Shown piece after piece: positions 1-8,656 of a DNA stretch of 64,000 nt (positions are counted from its first letter, which is position 1; each line of letters opens with the position of its first letter). The stretch is from assembly GCA_947503245.1 (NCBI GenBank), contig CANNCV010000001.1:1673501-1737500 (forward strand). The letters are read 5' to 3'. This DNA comes from an uncultured Sphingomonadaceae bacterium (GTDB lineage Bacteria; Pseudomonadota; Alphaproteobacteria; Sphingomonadales; Sphingomonadaceae). The translations under genes were made by a program, and so were the position numbers. A model generated the notes under the pieces. That model did not search any database. It was not told where the DNA came from and worked only from the letters and a program-made list of their open reading frames with translations.

Positions 1-327
1 CGTATTGAAAAAGATTTCGGTTCGGTTGATGGATTTAAAGACGCATTTAAAGCGGAAGCTGCTGGCCATTTCGGTTCTGGCTGGGGCTGGTTGGTGCTGA
101 ACGGTGACAAGCTGGAAATCACGTCCTTGCATGATGCTGATACACCGGTTGCCTATGAAGGTATGAAACCTTTGCTGACCCTCGATGTGTGGGAACATGC
201 TTATTATCTGGATTACCAGAATGCGCGTCCAAACTATCTCGATACGGTGATGGACAAAGCCATTAACTGGGAATTTGTTGCACAAAATCTTGATGGGGCA
301 GGCGTAGGCCGCGCTGATCAAGGTTGA
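1..327 (+). CDS. sodB: Superoxide dismutase [Fe/Mn], 3' part
   Basis: The frame is open from base 1 and ends with TGA at 325-327, so only about the last 108 residues are present. They match the C-terminal alpha/beta domain of Fe/Mn superoxide dismutases. GSGWGWLV is followed by DVWEHAYYLDYQNAR, in which the Asp and His are metal ligands of the family. The enzyme converts superoxide to hydrogen peroxide and oxygen in the cytoplasm. The usual family length is about 195-200 residues, so roughly 90 N-terminal residues lie outside the window. Fe versus Mn cannot be decided from this fragment; the sodB symbol is by resemblance. A strong hairpin terminator follows directly. Confidence 0.93.
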   Translation, partial: RIEKDFGSVDGFKDAFKAEAAGHFGSGWGWLVLNGDKLEITSLHDADTPVAYEGMKPLLTLDVWEHAYYLDYQNARPNYLDTVMDKAINWEFVAQNLDGAGVGRADQG

Positions 328-354
328 TAACAAAATCACAAACTAGCTGAAAAG

Positions 355-380
355 GGCGGGTCGATTGATCCGCCTTTTTT
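355..380. terminator. Bidirectional Rho-independent terminator between sod and ispZ
   Basis: GGCGGGTC (355-362) pairs with GATCCGCC (367-374) with one G-U pair, followed by a run of T. On the other strand the A-run before the stem supplies the U-tract. It lies between two convergent genes and probably ends both transcripts. Confidence 0.85.
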
Positions 381-1098
381 ATTGTGTTGGCGCTGATTTG
401 TCCGAAGCCTCAGCCTCTGCATCGGCGTTGTTTGCATTATCTGTGTCTTCAATCTCAACGGCAAACCCATGTTTAAGCAGCATGGGAATTTGGGTGAAGG
501 TGAACAGAAAAGACAAGACGGATATACCCCAGACTTTCAGCGTCAACCATGTGTCAAAAGACAGGGTGGCCCGCATCACCTCATTCAAAACGGCCAGTAC
601 GACGAAAAAAATTGCCCAGTTGCGGGAGAGTTTTAACCAGCCTTCGTCGCTCAACCCTTCAAATGCTGCATGAAGCAGATATTTCAATACGGCTTTGCCG
701 CGCAACAATCCGCCGAACAAAATGGCGGCAAAGAATCCATATATAATTGTTGGTTTGATCTGGATGAACCTTTCATCCTGAAAATACAGGGTGAGGGCGC
801 CAAAACCCACAATCAATATTACCGATAACATCAACATGGGTGAGACACGACCAGCCTTCCAAAATGATAATGCAAGGGCAGCAACCGCTGCGACCATGAA
901 AGCACCCGTGCTATAGGTGATGGCCAGAATTGTTTGGACTGTCTGACCTTCGCCATCAGGTGCATTCCACTGATAAACAATGAAAAACACCAATAAAGGG
1001 CCAAAGTCTGTAGCGAAAGAGAGCCATGCAGGCGGCGTTTTCTTTTGCGTTTTTTCCGCTAGATCGGCCTGTTCATGTGTGCCGGTATCGCTGCTCAT
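379..1098 (-). CDS. ispZ: Inner-membrane septation protein IspZ/YciB family
   Basis: This 239-residue protein has a short hydrophilic N-terminus and then about five to six hydrophobic segments. The family signature LSFATDFGPLLVFFIVY opens the first membrane helix, and LKVWGISVLSFLFTFTQIPML lies near the C-terminus. IspZ/YciB proteins are integral inner-membrane proteins linked to cell envelope and septation; no enzymatic reaction is established. The start ATG (1096-1098) overlaps the ftsY stop by four bases (ATGA), so it is the last gene of the dapF-mtaB-ftsY-ispZ run. The acidic/Ala-rich C-tail (about residues 215-239) is not conserved in the family. Function assignment is by family only. 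Confidence 0.88.
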   Translation of the reverse strand: MSSDTGTHEQADLAEKTQKKTPPAWLSFATDFGPLLVFFIVYQWNAPDGEGQTVQTILAITYSTGAFMVAAVAALALSFWKAGRVSPMLMLSVILIVGFGALTLYFQDERFIQIKPTIIYGFFAAILFGGLLRGKAVLKYLLHAAFEGLSDEGWLKLSRNWAIFFVVLAVLNEVMRATLSFDTWLTLKVWGISVLSFLFTFTQIPMLLKHGFAVEIEDTDNANNADAEAEASDKSAPTQ

Positions 1099-2021
1099 TG
1101 ATAGGTTCCTGCAAGTATCTTGGCCAAGAAGGCGGGGTCGAATGATCGCAGATCATCCATTTGCTCGCCTACACCAATTGCATGAATGGGAAGTTTATAC
1201 TTGTTCGCCGCTGCAACCAAAACGCCGCCGCGTGCCGTTCCGTCCAGCTTGGTCATGACGAGGCCGGTAACCCCGGCAATTTCCTTGAACACCTCAATCT
1301 GTGACAGCGCATTTTGGCCATTGGTCGCATCCAATACCAGCACTACGTCATGCGGGGCAGCTGGGTTTATGCGGCCCAGAACCTTACGGATCTTGGCCAA
1401 CTCATCCATAAGCTCACGCTTATTTTGCAAGCGGCCAGCCGTATCAACAATCAACACATCTGTGCCAATTTCTGTAGCCTGCTTAACAGCATCAAAAACA
1501 ATACTGGCAGGGTCGCCGCCTTCTGCGCCTGCGATAACCGGAATGCCCAAACGTTCACCCCAGATTTTTAGCTGGCCTATAGCTGCTGCACGAAAAGTAT
1601 CACCGGCTGCCAACATGACAGCATAATCTTGTTCCTGATAGAGATGCGCCAATTTGGCGATAGTTGTCGTTTTGCCAGAACCATTAACACCGATCACCAA
1701 TATGACTTGCGGCCGGGGAAAAGCATCGATTTCCAATGGTTCGGCAACATCACCCAATATGGCTGCGATTTCGCGCTCTACCACCATGCGGACGTCGGCT
1801 TCACTTGTGTCGCGTTCAAAACGCTCTTCGGCAAGCTTCTCACGCACTAAGGCCGCGGTTTCGGGACCAAGATCAGATAGGATCAGGGCGTCTTCAATAT
1901 TGTCGAGCATATCGGCGTCCAACCGGCCACCGCCGACCAGTCCGCTTAAATTGCCCGTTAACTGTCCGGATGTGCGCTTTAGCCCATCGAGCAGTTTTTC
2001 GCGCCAGCCTTTTTCGCTCAT
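1095..2021 (-). CDS. ftsY: Signal recognition particle receptor FtsY
   Basis: FtsY is the SRP receptor GTPase that docks ribosome-SRP complexes at the inner membrane. The 308-residue product has the N domain (about 1-95) and the G domain with GVNGSGKTT (111-119), DTAGR (193-197), TKLDGTARGG (257-266) and the closing GVGE..DDLRSFDP. An in-frame extension upstream to 2078 exists, but it would run into the coding end of mtaB. The ATG at 2021 begins MSEKGWREKL, the usual alphaproteobacterial start. The acidic A domain of the E. coli protein is essentially missing, as is common in alphaproteobacteria. It sits 10 nt after mtaB and overlaps ispZ by 4 nt. Its partner ffh lies in the same window. Confidence 0.96.
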   Translation of the reverse strand: MSEKGWREKLLDGLKRTSGQLTGNLSGLVGGGRLDADMLDNIEDALILSDLGPETAALVREKLAEERFERDTSEADVRMVVEREIAAILGDVAEPLEIDAFPRPQVILVIGVNGSGKTTTIAKLAHLYQEQDYAVMLAAGDTFRAAAIGQLKIWGERLGIPVIAGAEGGDPASIVFDAVKQATEIGTDVLIVDTAGRLQNKRELMDELAKIRKVLGRINPAAPHDVVLVLDATNGQNALSQIEVFKEIAGVTGLVMTKLDGTARGGVLVAAANKYKLPIHAIGVGEQMDDLRSFDPAFLAKILAGTYQ

Positions 2022-2031
2022 AATCACCCTA

Positions 2032-3327
2032 TCATTGTTGTGCGCTGATTGGCTGCGCAAACAGCTTGCCATTGTCAATATGGCTAATGGCTATCGGCAG
2101 CAAATCACCGGCCTTTGCTTGTTCGTTAAGCTGTATCCTCGCAAAATTTTCAATATGGCCCTGATTGCCCGACTTTTCGACCAATATCTGTGCTTTGCTG
2201 CCCAGCAAAGATGCCTGCCATTCCTGGTGTATCGCCGCTGCAGCCTCTCGCATTTCACGGGCGCGCTCTTTGATAATCGCTCGGTTCAATTGCGGCATAC
2301 GTGCCGCCGGCGTGCCATCGCGCGGAGAAAAGGGGAAGATATGCGCGTGCACAATCTCACATGCGGCAAGAATGCTGAGGTTATTGCGGTGCATTGCCTC
2401 ATCCTCTGTGGGGAAGCCAGCAATCAAATCTGCACCAATGGCAATGTCAGAGCGCTTGGCTTTTAGCCGCGCAACCAAATCGATTGCCTGACCGCGATTA
2501 TGGCGTCTTTTCATGCGTTTCAAGATCATATCATCGCCTGATTGCAGCGAGATATGAACATGCGGCATGATCCGTTTTTCACCCGTCAGTAGGTCGAATA
2601 GGCGGTCGTCGACTTCTATGCCATCAAGCGAAGAGAGGCGCAGACGCGGCAGATCGGGCACCAGTTTCATAATCCGCTCAACCAACATACCCAAATTGGG
2701 CTGGCCAGGCAGATCATGACCATAGCTGGTGACATCAACGCCGGTCAGCACAACCTCTTTATAGCCGCGGTCAACCAGCTGCTGAATATGATCTACCAGC
2801 TTTCCAGCAGGCACAGAACGGCTATTTCCGCGGCCATAGGGGATGATGCAAAAGGTGCAGCGATGGTCACAGCCATTTTGCACTTCAACAAAGGCGCGGG
2901 CATGTTCGGTAAAGGCACTGGCCATATGCGGGGCAGTATCGCGAACCTGCATAATGTCCTGCACATGCGCATTCGCACTATCGTCTAAGCCAAAGGCAAA
3001 GCTGGCAGGATTATATTTTTCTATATTGCCAACCACGCGGTCCACTTCTGCCATATTGGCAAAACTGTCAGGGTCGATCTGAGCAGCGCAGCCGGTTACG
3101 ACAATATTGGCTTGCGGATTGGTTTTGCGCGCGCGGCGAATGGATTGGCGCGTCTGGCGAACCGCTTCATTGGTAACGGCGCAGCTGTTGATGATAACCA
3201 GCGGTTCGTGAATGTCAGATTGTGATAAGCCTGCGCGAATAGCTTCACTTTCCGCGATATTGAGGCGGCAACCCATAGTGATAATTTCTGGTGACTGCGC
3301 CTTTGGTTTTGCCTGCGCCTCGCTCAC
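2032..3327 (-). CDS. mtaB: tRNA t6A37 methylthiotransferase MtaB
   Basis: This is a radical SAM methylthiotransferase that converts t6A37 to ms2t6A37 in tRNAs reading ANN codons. Length is 431 aa. The N-terminal MTTase domain carries three cluster cysteines (Cys20 in TMGCRLN, Cys49 in NSCAVT, Cys80 in TGCAAQ). The radical SAM motif is CDHRCTFC (Cys153, 157, 160), followed by IPYGRG. A TRAM-like tail (about 365-425) closes the protein. The ATG overlaps the dapF stop by four bases, which suggests translational coupling. MiaB (i6A-specific) is the alternative; NGCDHRCTFCIIPYGRGNSRS and the family-typical order next to dapF/ftsY favour MtaB. Confidence 0.93.
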   Translation of the reverse strand: MSEAQAKPKAQSPEIITMGCRLNIAESEAIRAGLSQSDIHEPLVIINSCAVTNEAVRQTRQSIRRARKTNPQANIVVTGCAAQIDPDSFANMAEVDRVVGNIEKYNPASFAFGLDDSANAHVQDIMQVRDTAPHMASAFTEHARAFVEVQNGCDHRCTFCIIPYGRGNSRSVPAGKLVDHIQQLVDRGYKEVVLTGVDVTSYGHDLPGQPNLGMLVERIMKLVPDLPRLRLSSLDGIEVDDRLFDLLTGEKRIMPHVHISLQSGDDMILKRMKRRHNRGQAIDLVARLKAKRSDIAIGADLIAGFPTEDEAMHRNNLSILAACEIVHAHIFPFSPRDGTPAARMPQLNRAIIKERAREMREAAAAIHQEWQASLLGSKAQILVEKSGNQGHIENFARIQLNEQAKAGDLLPIAISHIDNGKLFAQPISAQQ

Positions 3328-4121
3328 AATATTACCTCACCCGTAAAGACATGGGTGAACGGGCCTGTCATTACAACAGTTTCACCAGGCCGCCATGCAA
3401 TTGTCAGGGCGCCGCCTGGCAGATTAACTGTTACAGGGCTAAGGCACAATTTCTTGGCGATGGCGGCCACAGCAGTTGCGCAAGCACCGGTTCCACATGC
3501 CTGAGTCAGGCCCGCTCCGCGCTCCCATACACGCAGATCAATCATATCACCGTTCAAAGATGCGACATTCACATTTACGCGTTCGGGAAATAGGGGGTCA
3601 CTCTCAATGATTGGACCCAAATTTTTCAGATCGATATTGGCCTGATCAGCGACAAAGAAAACGGCATGGGGGTTGCCCATATTGACAGCCACAGGCCGTT
3701 CCAAATCTTCCCAACTTACTGGCATATCCATGGTGTCCATAGAGTCACTCAGTGGAATATCCTGCCATGCAAATTCGGGCTGGCCCATGGCAACGCTTAC
3801 AGATTGCTCATGCAATTCGCCACGCAATATGCCAGCCGCTGTGGCGATAGAAAGCTTTTCTTTCCCTATCAGCGCAACAACACAGCGCGTTGCATTGCCG
3901 CAAGCTTCAACCTCGCCGCCATCCTGATTATATATGGCCATGTGAATATCGGCCTTATCAGATGCCGAAATAACGATCAGTTGGTCGCAACCAATACCAT
4001 GCTTGCGGTCTGCCAATTGCCGCACTTGGTCGGCATTGAGACGCAATGCATTTTGGCGCGCGTCAAAGATGATAAAATCATTCCCCAGACCGTGCATTTT
4101 ATGAAAGACATAAGAAGCCAT
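3324..4121 (-). CDS. dapF: Diaminopimelate epimerase
   Basis: DapF interconverts LL- and meso-diaminopimelate, supplying meso-DAP for peptidoglycan and lysine synthesis. The 265-residue protein shows the typical opening (MHGLGNDFIIFD), the first catalytic cysteine in EACGNATRC (Cys74) and the second in QACGTGACA (Cys209), with GNPH (150-152) between them. These Cys residues are the acid/base pair of the family. The start ATG at 4119-4121 gives MASYVFHKMHG, a normal N-terminus. It is the first gene of the minus-strand run dapF-mtaB-ftsY-ispZ. The 82 nt to the next upstream gene (a GGDEF/EAL protein) hold no clear terminator. Confidence 0.97.
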   Translation of the reverse strand: MASYVFHKMHGLGNDFIIFDARQNALRLNADQVRQLADRKHGIGCDQLIVISASDKADIHMAIYNQDGGEVEACGNATRCVVALIGKEKLSIATAAGILRGELHEQSVSVAMGQPEFAWQDIPLSDSMDTMDMPVSWEDLERPVAVNMGNPHAVFFVADQANIDLKNLGPIIESDPLFPERVNVNVASLNGDMIDLRVWERGAGLTQACGTGACATAVAAIAKKLCLSPVTVNLPGGALTIAWRPGETVVMTGPFTHVFTGEVIL

Positions 4122-4203
4122 GGCCGCGCTTTAGTCGCCATTGGTTAAGCTGTCTATATCTGCAATATCTTCAAGTGAGTGATGAGGGCACCGACCGGAA
4201 TGA

Positions 4204-5877
4204 TTAACCGGCCTGTTGTTTTGTCTCTCTTTGATATTGCTGCAATTCACTCTCATCTCCATCTGTAGACTCATTGGCCATTGTATAGAGGTTGGAGCGC
4301 GCCAGCATCCATCGAGTTTGTTCAATGCTTAATGGCTGGCCGTAATGATAGCCTTGAACCTTTTCGCAGCCCAGTTCCGCCAAAAAGGCAACAATCTGTT
4401 CATCCTCTGCGCCCTCTGCGGTAACAGGGAGATTGAGGCTTCGCGATAAGTGAATAATAGCATCCACAATTGCCGCATTATCGGGGCTCTCTGAATAGGT
4501 TGAGATAAAGCTTTGATCGATCTTGATGCGGTCGAAAGGCAGAATTCGCAAATGTGACAAAGAGCTATAACCCGTACCAAAATCATCAAGAGCGACCTTA
4601 ACACCTTGATTTCTAAGGCTGGTCATAATGGCTTTTGCGAGACCGATATTTTCGAAAAGAGCATTTTCGGTAATTTCAACCTCAAGGCGTTCCGCTGGAA
4701 AGCCAGTCTCTGTCAGGATTTTTATAATTTTTTGTGCAAGCCACGGGTCGCGCAATTGAAAAGGTGAAATATTGACAGACAGTGTCAGGCTGTTGTCCCA
4801 GTTTTTCGCGTCCAAAAACGCTTGACGCATAATGCTTTCTGATAGCTCTGCGATAAGATTACATTCTTCCGCAATGGGGATGAAAACATCAGGAAGCACA
4901 TTGCCCAGAGATTGTGAACGCCAACGCGCCAGGACCTCAAAGCCTGCCAATTTGCCGGTTGCCAGATCAATTTGTTGCTCAAAATAGGGTACAAATTCAC
5001 CAGCTGGAATACCAACACGCATACCCGATTCAAGCATATTTTGTGTTTGAATTGCCGTATGCATAGAGCTTTCGAACCAGCTGAAACGATTCCGTCCGCC
5101 CTTTTTGCTGTGGTACATTGCCATATCGGCCCTGCGTAACAATGCTTCTGCACTTTCTTCGCTGTGATGTGCGAAGGCGATACCGATAGATGTGCTTATC
5201 GCTAATTCACAGGTCGGCCCATCAATAGGCAGAGAAACCTTTTCGATCATTTGTTCGGCGATGCGCTCTACCACTGAACGATCCCGCAAAGTAAAGGTGA
5301 AGGCTACGGCAAACTCATCACCGCCCAAGCGGGAGATTAGTGCATCACGTGGTACAATTTTGTGCAGCCTATCTGCGACTGTTTTTAAAACCATGTCACC
5401 GGCCTGATGCCCATGGATGTCGTTGATGGTTTTGAAATGGTCCAGGTCAAGCATCAGGAAAGCCACGGCCATTTCGCGCTTCTCTGCAGCGGCTATCAAA
5501 TCAGCGGTGCGTTCGTTGATAGAGCGGCGATTAAGGCAATTGGTAAGTGGGTCGGTTACAGCGAGTTTTCGTGCCTCAACTTCTGCTCGGCGACGCATTT
5601 CGACTTCCTGGCGCATTTCGTCGTAACGCTTCCAGCCAAATATAATCAATGCGATATTCAAGAGCATCGCGGTGGCAAGAATGCTATTGGGACCAGTACC
5701 TTTTCCGTTAATCAAGTTGGCGACTTCCGGTACAACCAGAGAGCCAGTGCCAACGAACATGAGGATAGCAGACAATATAATACCGCCGCCTACAACGTCG
5801 ATACTGTCAAGAAACCGGTTCAAACGGCTTCCATAAGTGCGAATATCGCTTGTATCCAAACTTGTCTGTTCGGCCAT
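4204..5877 (-). CDS. Membrane-anchored GGDEF-EAL protein (c-di-GMP turnover)
   Basis: The 557-residue protein has two predicted membrane helices (about 29-50 and 64-82), a short coiled linker (85-105), a GGDEF domain and an EAL domain. GGDEF at 185-189 is intact, so diguanylate cyclase activity is possible; no canonical RxxD inhibitory site is placed before it. The EAL signature reads EVL (314-316) with Glu retained. N369, E401, DDFGTG (431-436), K452 and E488 are also present, so phosphodiesterase activity is possible. No sensory domain is visible beyond the membrane part. It is a single gene with its own upstream region. The net direction of activity cannot be read from sequence. Confidence 0.93.
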   Translation of the reverse strand: MAEQTSLDTSDIRTYGSRLNRFLDSIDVVGGGIILSAILMFVGTGSLVVPEVANLINGKGTGPNSILATAMLLNIALIIFGWKRYDEMRQEVEMRRRAEVEARKLAVTDPLTNCLNRRSINERTADLIAAAEKREMAVAFLMLDLDHFKTINDIHGHQAGDMVLKTVADRLHKIVPRDALISRLGGDEFAVAFTFTLRDRSVVERIAEQMIEKVSLPIDGPTCELAISTSIGIAFAHHSEESAEALLRRADMAMYHSKKGGRNRFSWFESSMHTAIQTQNMLESGMRVGIPAGEFVPYFEQQIDLATGKLAGFEVLARWRSQSLGNVLPDVFIPIAEECNLIAELSESIMRQAFLDAKNWDNSLTLSVNISPFQLRDPWLAQKIIKILTETGFPAERLEVEITENALFENIGLAKAIMTSLRNQGVKVALDDFGTGYSSLSHLRILPFDRIKIDQSFISTYSESPDNAAIVDAIIHLSRSLNLPVTAEGAEDEQIVAFLAELGCEKVQGYHYGQPLSIEQTRWMLARSNLYTMANESTDGDESELQQYQRETKQQAG

Positions 5878-6030
5878 AAGTCCCCTGTGGCGGAAGGCTA
5901 TTATCTCTGAGAACAGGATGCCTCAATGCGACCACCAAATTTCCAATTAGACAAATAGAGTAAATAATTTCTTTATTATGCCTTTGCAGCCCATTGGCCG
6001 CTTAGGATTGACCTTGGTCACAGCGATGTT

Positions 6031-6058
6031 TTGATGAAATGTCTTGCCAAAATATAGT
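6031..6058 (+). promoter_or_regulatory. Candidate sigma70-like promoter upstream of ffh
   Basis: TTGATG (6031-6036) and TATAGT (6053-6058) lie 16 bp apart in the 321-bp gap (5878-6198) between the GGDEF/EAL gene and ffh. A second possible -35 (TTGACC, 6008-6013) lies upstream. The rest of this gap holds only AT-rich sequence and the hairpin at 6094-6129; no gene is seen. The prediction is by eye and unproven. Confidence 0.4.
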
Positions 6059-6093
6059 CAGCGGTTTAAGTGATCATTAAATAGCGCAGGTAC

Positions 6094-6129
6094 AGCCGGT
6101 CAGCGAGGTTTCGCCCACCGGCTATTTTT
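6094..6129 (+). terminator. Hairpin with T-run in the ffh leader (attenuator or end of a small RNA)
   Basis: AGCCGGT (6094-6100) pairs with ACCGGCT (6117-6123), followed by ATTTTT. It sits about 70 nt upstream of the ffh start and about 40 nt after a candidate promoter. It could therefore end a short RNA of roughly 65 nt or attenuate ffh. The sequence lacks the conserved SRP RNA loop, so it is not 4.5S RNA. Confidence 0.5.
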
Positions 6130-6198
6130 GCGTTTATAGTGTTTTTGCATCGCGTGGCAACTGAGCCCATATAAGGCGGAAAGATAAAGGAAGACGAT

Positions 6199-7653
6199 AT
6201 GTTCGATACACTATCCGGTCGCCTTGGCGATGTATTTGACCGCTTAAAAGGGCGAGGCGCGCTTAATGAGAGTGACGTGCGAGCGGCAATGCGCGAAGTG
6301 CGTATCGCTTTGCTGGAGGCTGATGTTGCCCTGCCGGTCGTGCGCGCCTTTATTGATAAGGTTACCGATAAAGCGGTTGGTCAATCGGTTCTGAAATCGG
6401 TCACACCGGGCCAACAGGTCATCAAAATTGTTAATGATGCCTTGGTTGAAATGCTGGGCAGTGATGTCAGCGAGATTGATCTGGCAACATCGCCGCCTGC
6501 TGTCGTCATGATGGTTGGTTTGCAAGGTTCGGGTAAAACCACCAGCACCGCCAAATTGGCCAAATGGTTGACTGAAAAAGAGCGCAAAAAGGTTATGATG
6601 GCCTCGCTCGACGTTAACCGGCCGGCAGCGCAGGAGCAATTGGCAGTGTTGGGCGAGCAGGTTTCTGTGGCGACCTTGCCCATTGTCGCTGGCCAGCAAC
6701 CGGTTGAGATTGCCAAACGCGCTTTACAGGCCGCAAAATTGCAAGCCTTTGATGTGCTGTTGCTCGATACAGCGGGCCGTTTGCATGTTGACCAGCAATT
6801 GATGGACGAAATGCGGGCGGTCAGCAAAGAGACGACACCGCAAGAAACCTTGCTGGTTGTTGACTCTTTAACGGGTCAGGATGCGGTCAATGTTGCGCAG
6901 AATTTCTCTGAGCAGGTTCCGTTAACCGGTACAATATTGACCCGTATGGATGGCGATGCACGCGGCGGTGCAGCACTGTCAATGCGTGCGGTCACTGGCA
7001 AGCCAATCAAATTTGTTGGCATTGGCGAGAAAATGGATGCGCTGGAGCTTTTCCATCCTGATCGCATCGCCGGCCGCATTTTGGGCATGGGTGATGTTGT
7101 TGGCTTGGTTGAGCGTGCCGCGGCATCTGTTGAGAAAGATGAGGCCGAGAAGCTGGCTGAGAAAATGTCCAAAGGTCAGTTTGACATGGACGATTTGCGC
7201 AGCCAGTTGCAGCAAATGACCAAAATGGGCGGGCTGGGTGCTTTGGCGGGTATGATGCCGGGCATGAAAAAGGCCAAGGCCGCGATGGAAGCGAGCGGCA
7301 TGGACGACAAGGTGCTTGTTCATATGGATGCGATTATCGGCTCCATGACCAAGGCGGAGCGTGCCAAGCCGGCATTGCTGAACGCCAAGCGCAAAGTGCG
7401 GATTGCCAAAGGTTCGGGAACCACCGTGCAAGAGGTCAATAAGATCATCAAAATGCACAAGGAAATGTCTGGCGCTATGAAGAAAATCCGCAAAATGGGC
7501 GGGTTGAAAGGTCTGGCTGCGATGTTTGGCGGCGGAGGCGGCGGCATGCCTGATCCGGGTGCGATGGGCAATTTGCTGGGCGGCGGCGGAGCTGGAGGGC
7601 CGGGATTGCCTGGACTTCCGGGCGGTGCGCCGAGGAATCTATTTAAGAAGTGA
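6199..7653 (+). CDS. ffh: Signal recognition particle protein Ffh
   Basis: Ffh is the SRP54 GTPase that binds 4.5S RNA and signal sequences of inner-membrane proteins, then docks on FtsY. The 484-residue protein has an N domain (1-90), a G domain with GLQGSGKTT (107-115), DTAGRL, TRMDGDARGG and the closing GIGEKMD. The Met-rich M domain (about 300-445) contains GMMPGMKKAK and the RNA-binding segment SMTKAERAKPALLNAKRKVRIAKGSG. The C-tail is a Gly/Pro-rich low-complexity stretch (about 448-484), common in alphaproteobacteria. The ATG is preceded by AAGGAAG. It leads the rpsP-rimM-trmD-rplS group, with 43 nt before rpsP. Confidence 0.98.
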   Translation: MFDTLSGRLGDVFDRLKGRGALNESDVRAAMREVRIALLEADVALPVVRAFIDKVTDKAVGQSVLKSVTPGQQVIKIVNDALVEMLGSDVSEIDLATSPPAVVMMVGLQGSGKTTSTAKLAKWLTEKERKKVMMASLDVNRPAAQEQLAVLGEQVSVATLPIVAGQQPVEIAKRALQAAKLQAFDVLLLDTAGRLHVDQQLMDEMRAVSKETTPQETLLVVDSLTGQDAVNVAQNFSEQVPLTGTILTRMDGDARGGAALSMRAVTGKPIKFVGIGEKMDALELFHPDRIAGRILGMGDVVGLVERAAASVEKDEAEKLAEKMSKGQFDMDDLRSQLQQMTKMGGLGALAGMMPGMKKAKAAMEASGMDDKVLVHMDAIIGSMTKAERAKPALLNAKRKVRIAKGSGTTVQEVNKIIKMHKEMSGAMKKIRKMGGLKGLAAMFGGGGGGMPDPGAMGNLLGGGGAGGPGLPGLPGGAPRNLFKK

Positions 7654-7696
7654 TTTGAAGATATTTAGCTAATATATTATTTTAGAAAGGTTTATT

Positions 7697-8170
7697 ATGG
7701 CTATTGCAATGCGTTTGTCGCGCGGGGGTTCTAAAAAACGCCCTTATTATCGTATCGTTGTTGCCGATCAGCGTGCACCGCGCGACGGTAAATATCTGGA
7801 GCAAGTAGGCTCTTATAATCCATTGCTGGCAAAGGACAGTGCCGAGCGTGTTCAGATGAATGAAGAGCGCGTCAAGCATTGGCTTTCTGTTGGTGCACAG
7901 CCTTCAGACCGTGTTGCACGTTTTCTGGATGCCGCTGGCGTGCGTGAGCGTGCTGCGCGTAATAACCCGAAAAAAGGTGAGCCAGGCGAAAATGCCAAAG
8001 AGCGTGCTGAAGAAAAAGCCGCCAAATTAGCTGAAGCTGAAGAAGCGAAAAAAGCTGCTGAAGAAGAAGCCAAAACCGCTGCAGCCGCAGCAGCTGAAGC
8101 CCCTGCAGAAGAAGCTCCTGCCGAGGAAGCACCTACTGCAGAAGCTGAAGGCGAAGAAAAGGCCGAATAA
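7697..8170 (+). CDS. rpsP: 30S ribosomal protein S16 with Ala/Glu-rich tail
   Basis: This is a small-subunit protein that stabilises 16S rRNA folding. The S16 core (about residues 1-80) is typical: [42 protein letters not shown] is read across 7697-7822. The core is followed by a repetitive Ala/Glu/Lys tail (about 95-157), making 157 aa against about 80 in E. coli; alphaproteobacterial S16 proteins often have such tails. The start ATG follows AAAGG. It is the first gene of the conserved rpsP-rimM-trmD-rplS operon and lies only 3 nt from rimM. Confidence 0.98.
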   Translation: MAIAMRLSRGGSKKRPYYRIVVADQRAPRDGKYLEQVGSYNPLLAKDSAERVQMNEERVKHWLSVGAQPSDRVARFLDAAGVRERAARNNPKKGEPGENAKERAEEKAAKLAEAEEAKKAAEEEAKTAAAAAAEAPAEEAPAEEAPTAEAEGEEKAE

Positions 8171-8173
8171 GCC

Positions 8174-8656
8174 TTGCCGCAAAATCTGGATAAGCCTGTT
8201 ACGCTGGCCGTCATTATCGGCGCGCACGGCGTAACGGGCGAAGTGCGCTTAAAGCTGTTCACGGATGACGTGGCATCACTTAAGCGCCACAAAGTCTATA
8301 ATGATGGCGCGCTCAATCTTAAGAGCGTGAAGCCGAACAAGGCTGGAGCCATTGCCCGCTTCACCGAAATCACTGACCGCAATGGCGCGGAAGCTGCACG
8401 CGGCACAGAGCTGACCGTTCCGCGTTCATCATTGCCGCCACTGGGCGAAGGTGAATATTATCATATCGACTTGATTGATCTGCCTGTGACAACCGAAAAT
8501 GGTGAGAATATCGGGCATGTTGTTGCGGTTGAGAATTTCGGTGCTGGCGACATTATTGAAATTAAAAAGCCTGATGATAAGAAATTCATGGTGCCTTTGA
8601 AATTCGCAGAGGTGCTTGAGAATAAGATTGTGATCGCTGCTGAGTTTTCACAATGA
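8174..8656 (+). CDS. rimM: 16S rRNA processing/maturation factor RimM
   Basis: RimM is a maturation factor for the 30S head that binds S19. The 160-residue protein has an N-terminal beta-barrel ([16 protein letters not shown], about 15-30) and a C-terminal PRC-barrel-like domain ([13 protein letters not shown] onward, about 95-160). The frame opens with TTG at 8174, three bases after the rpsP stop, giving [18 protein letters not shown]. No better ATG or GTG exists before the first conserved strand, so a TTG start with coupling to rpsP translation is the most likely reading. Its stop overlaps the trmD ATG (ATGA). Confidence 0.93.
   Translation: MPQNLDKPVTLAVIIGAHGVTGEVRLKLFTDDVASLKRHKVYNDGALNLKSVKPNKAGAIARFTEITDRNGAEAARGTELTVPRSSLPPLGEGEYYHIDLIDLPVTTENGENIGHVVAVENFGAGDIIEIKKPDDKKFMVPLKFAEVLENKIVIAAEFSQ

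Noticed and set aside
1654-2466. A 270-codon open frame on the plus strand across ftsY and mtaB
   Set aside because: It is antisense to two certain genes, has no family-like motifs, and comes from their codon bias.
4131-4325. A 64-codon minus-strand frame between dapF and the GGDEF/EAL gene
   Set aside because: It overlaps the end of the GGDEF/EAL gene in another frame, has no ribosome-binding site and no recognisable sequence.
5878-6198. SRP (4.5S) RNA gene beside ffh
   Set aside because: The conserved GGAAGGAAGCAGC-type loop is not present in the gap; only a promoter-like pair and a hairpin are seen.
7872-8292. Antisense frames over the rpsP tail
   Set aside because: They reflect the repetitive Ala/Glu codons of the S16 tail read backwards.
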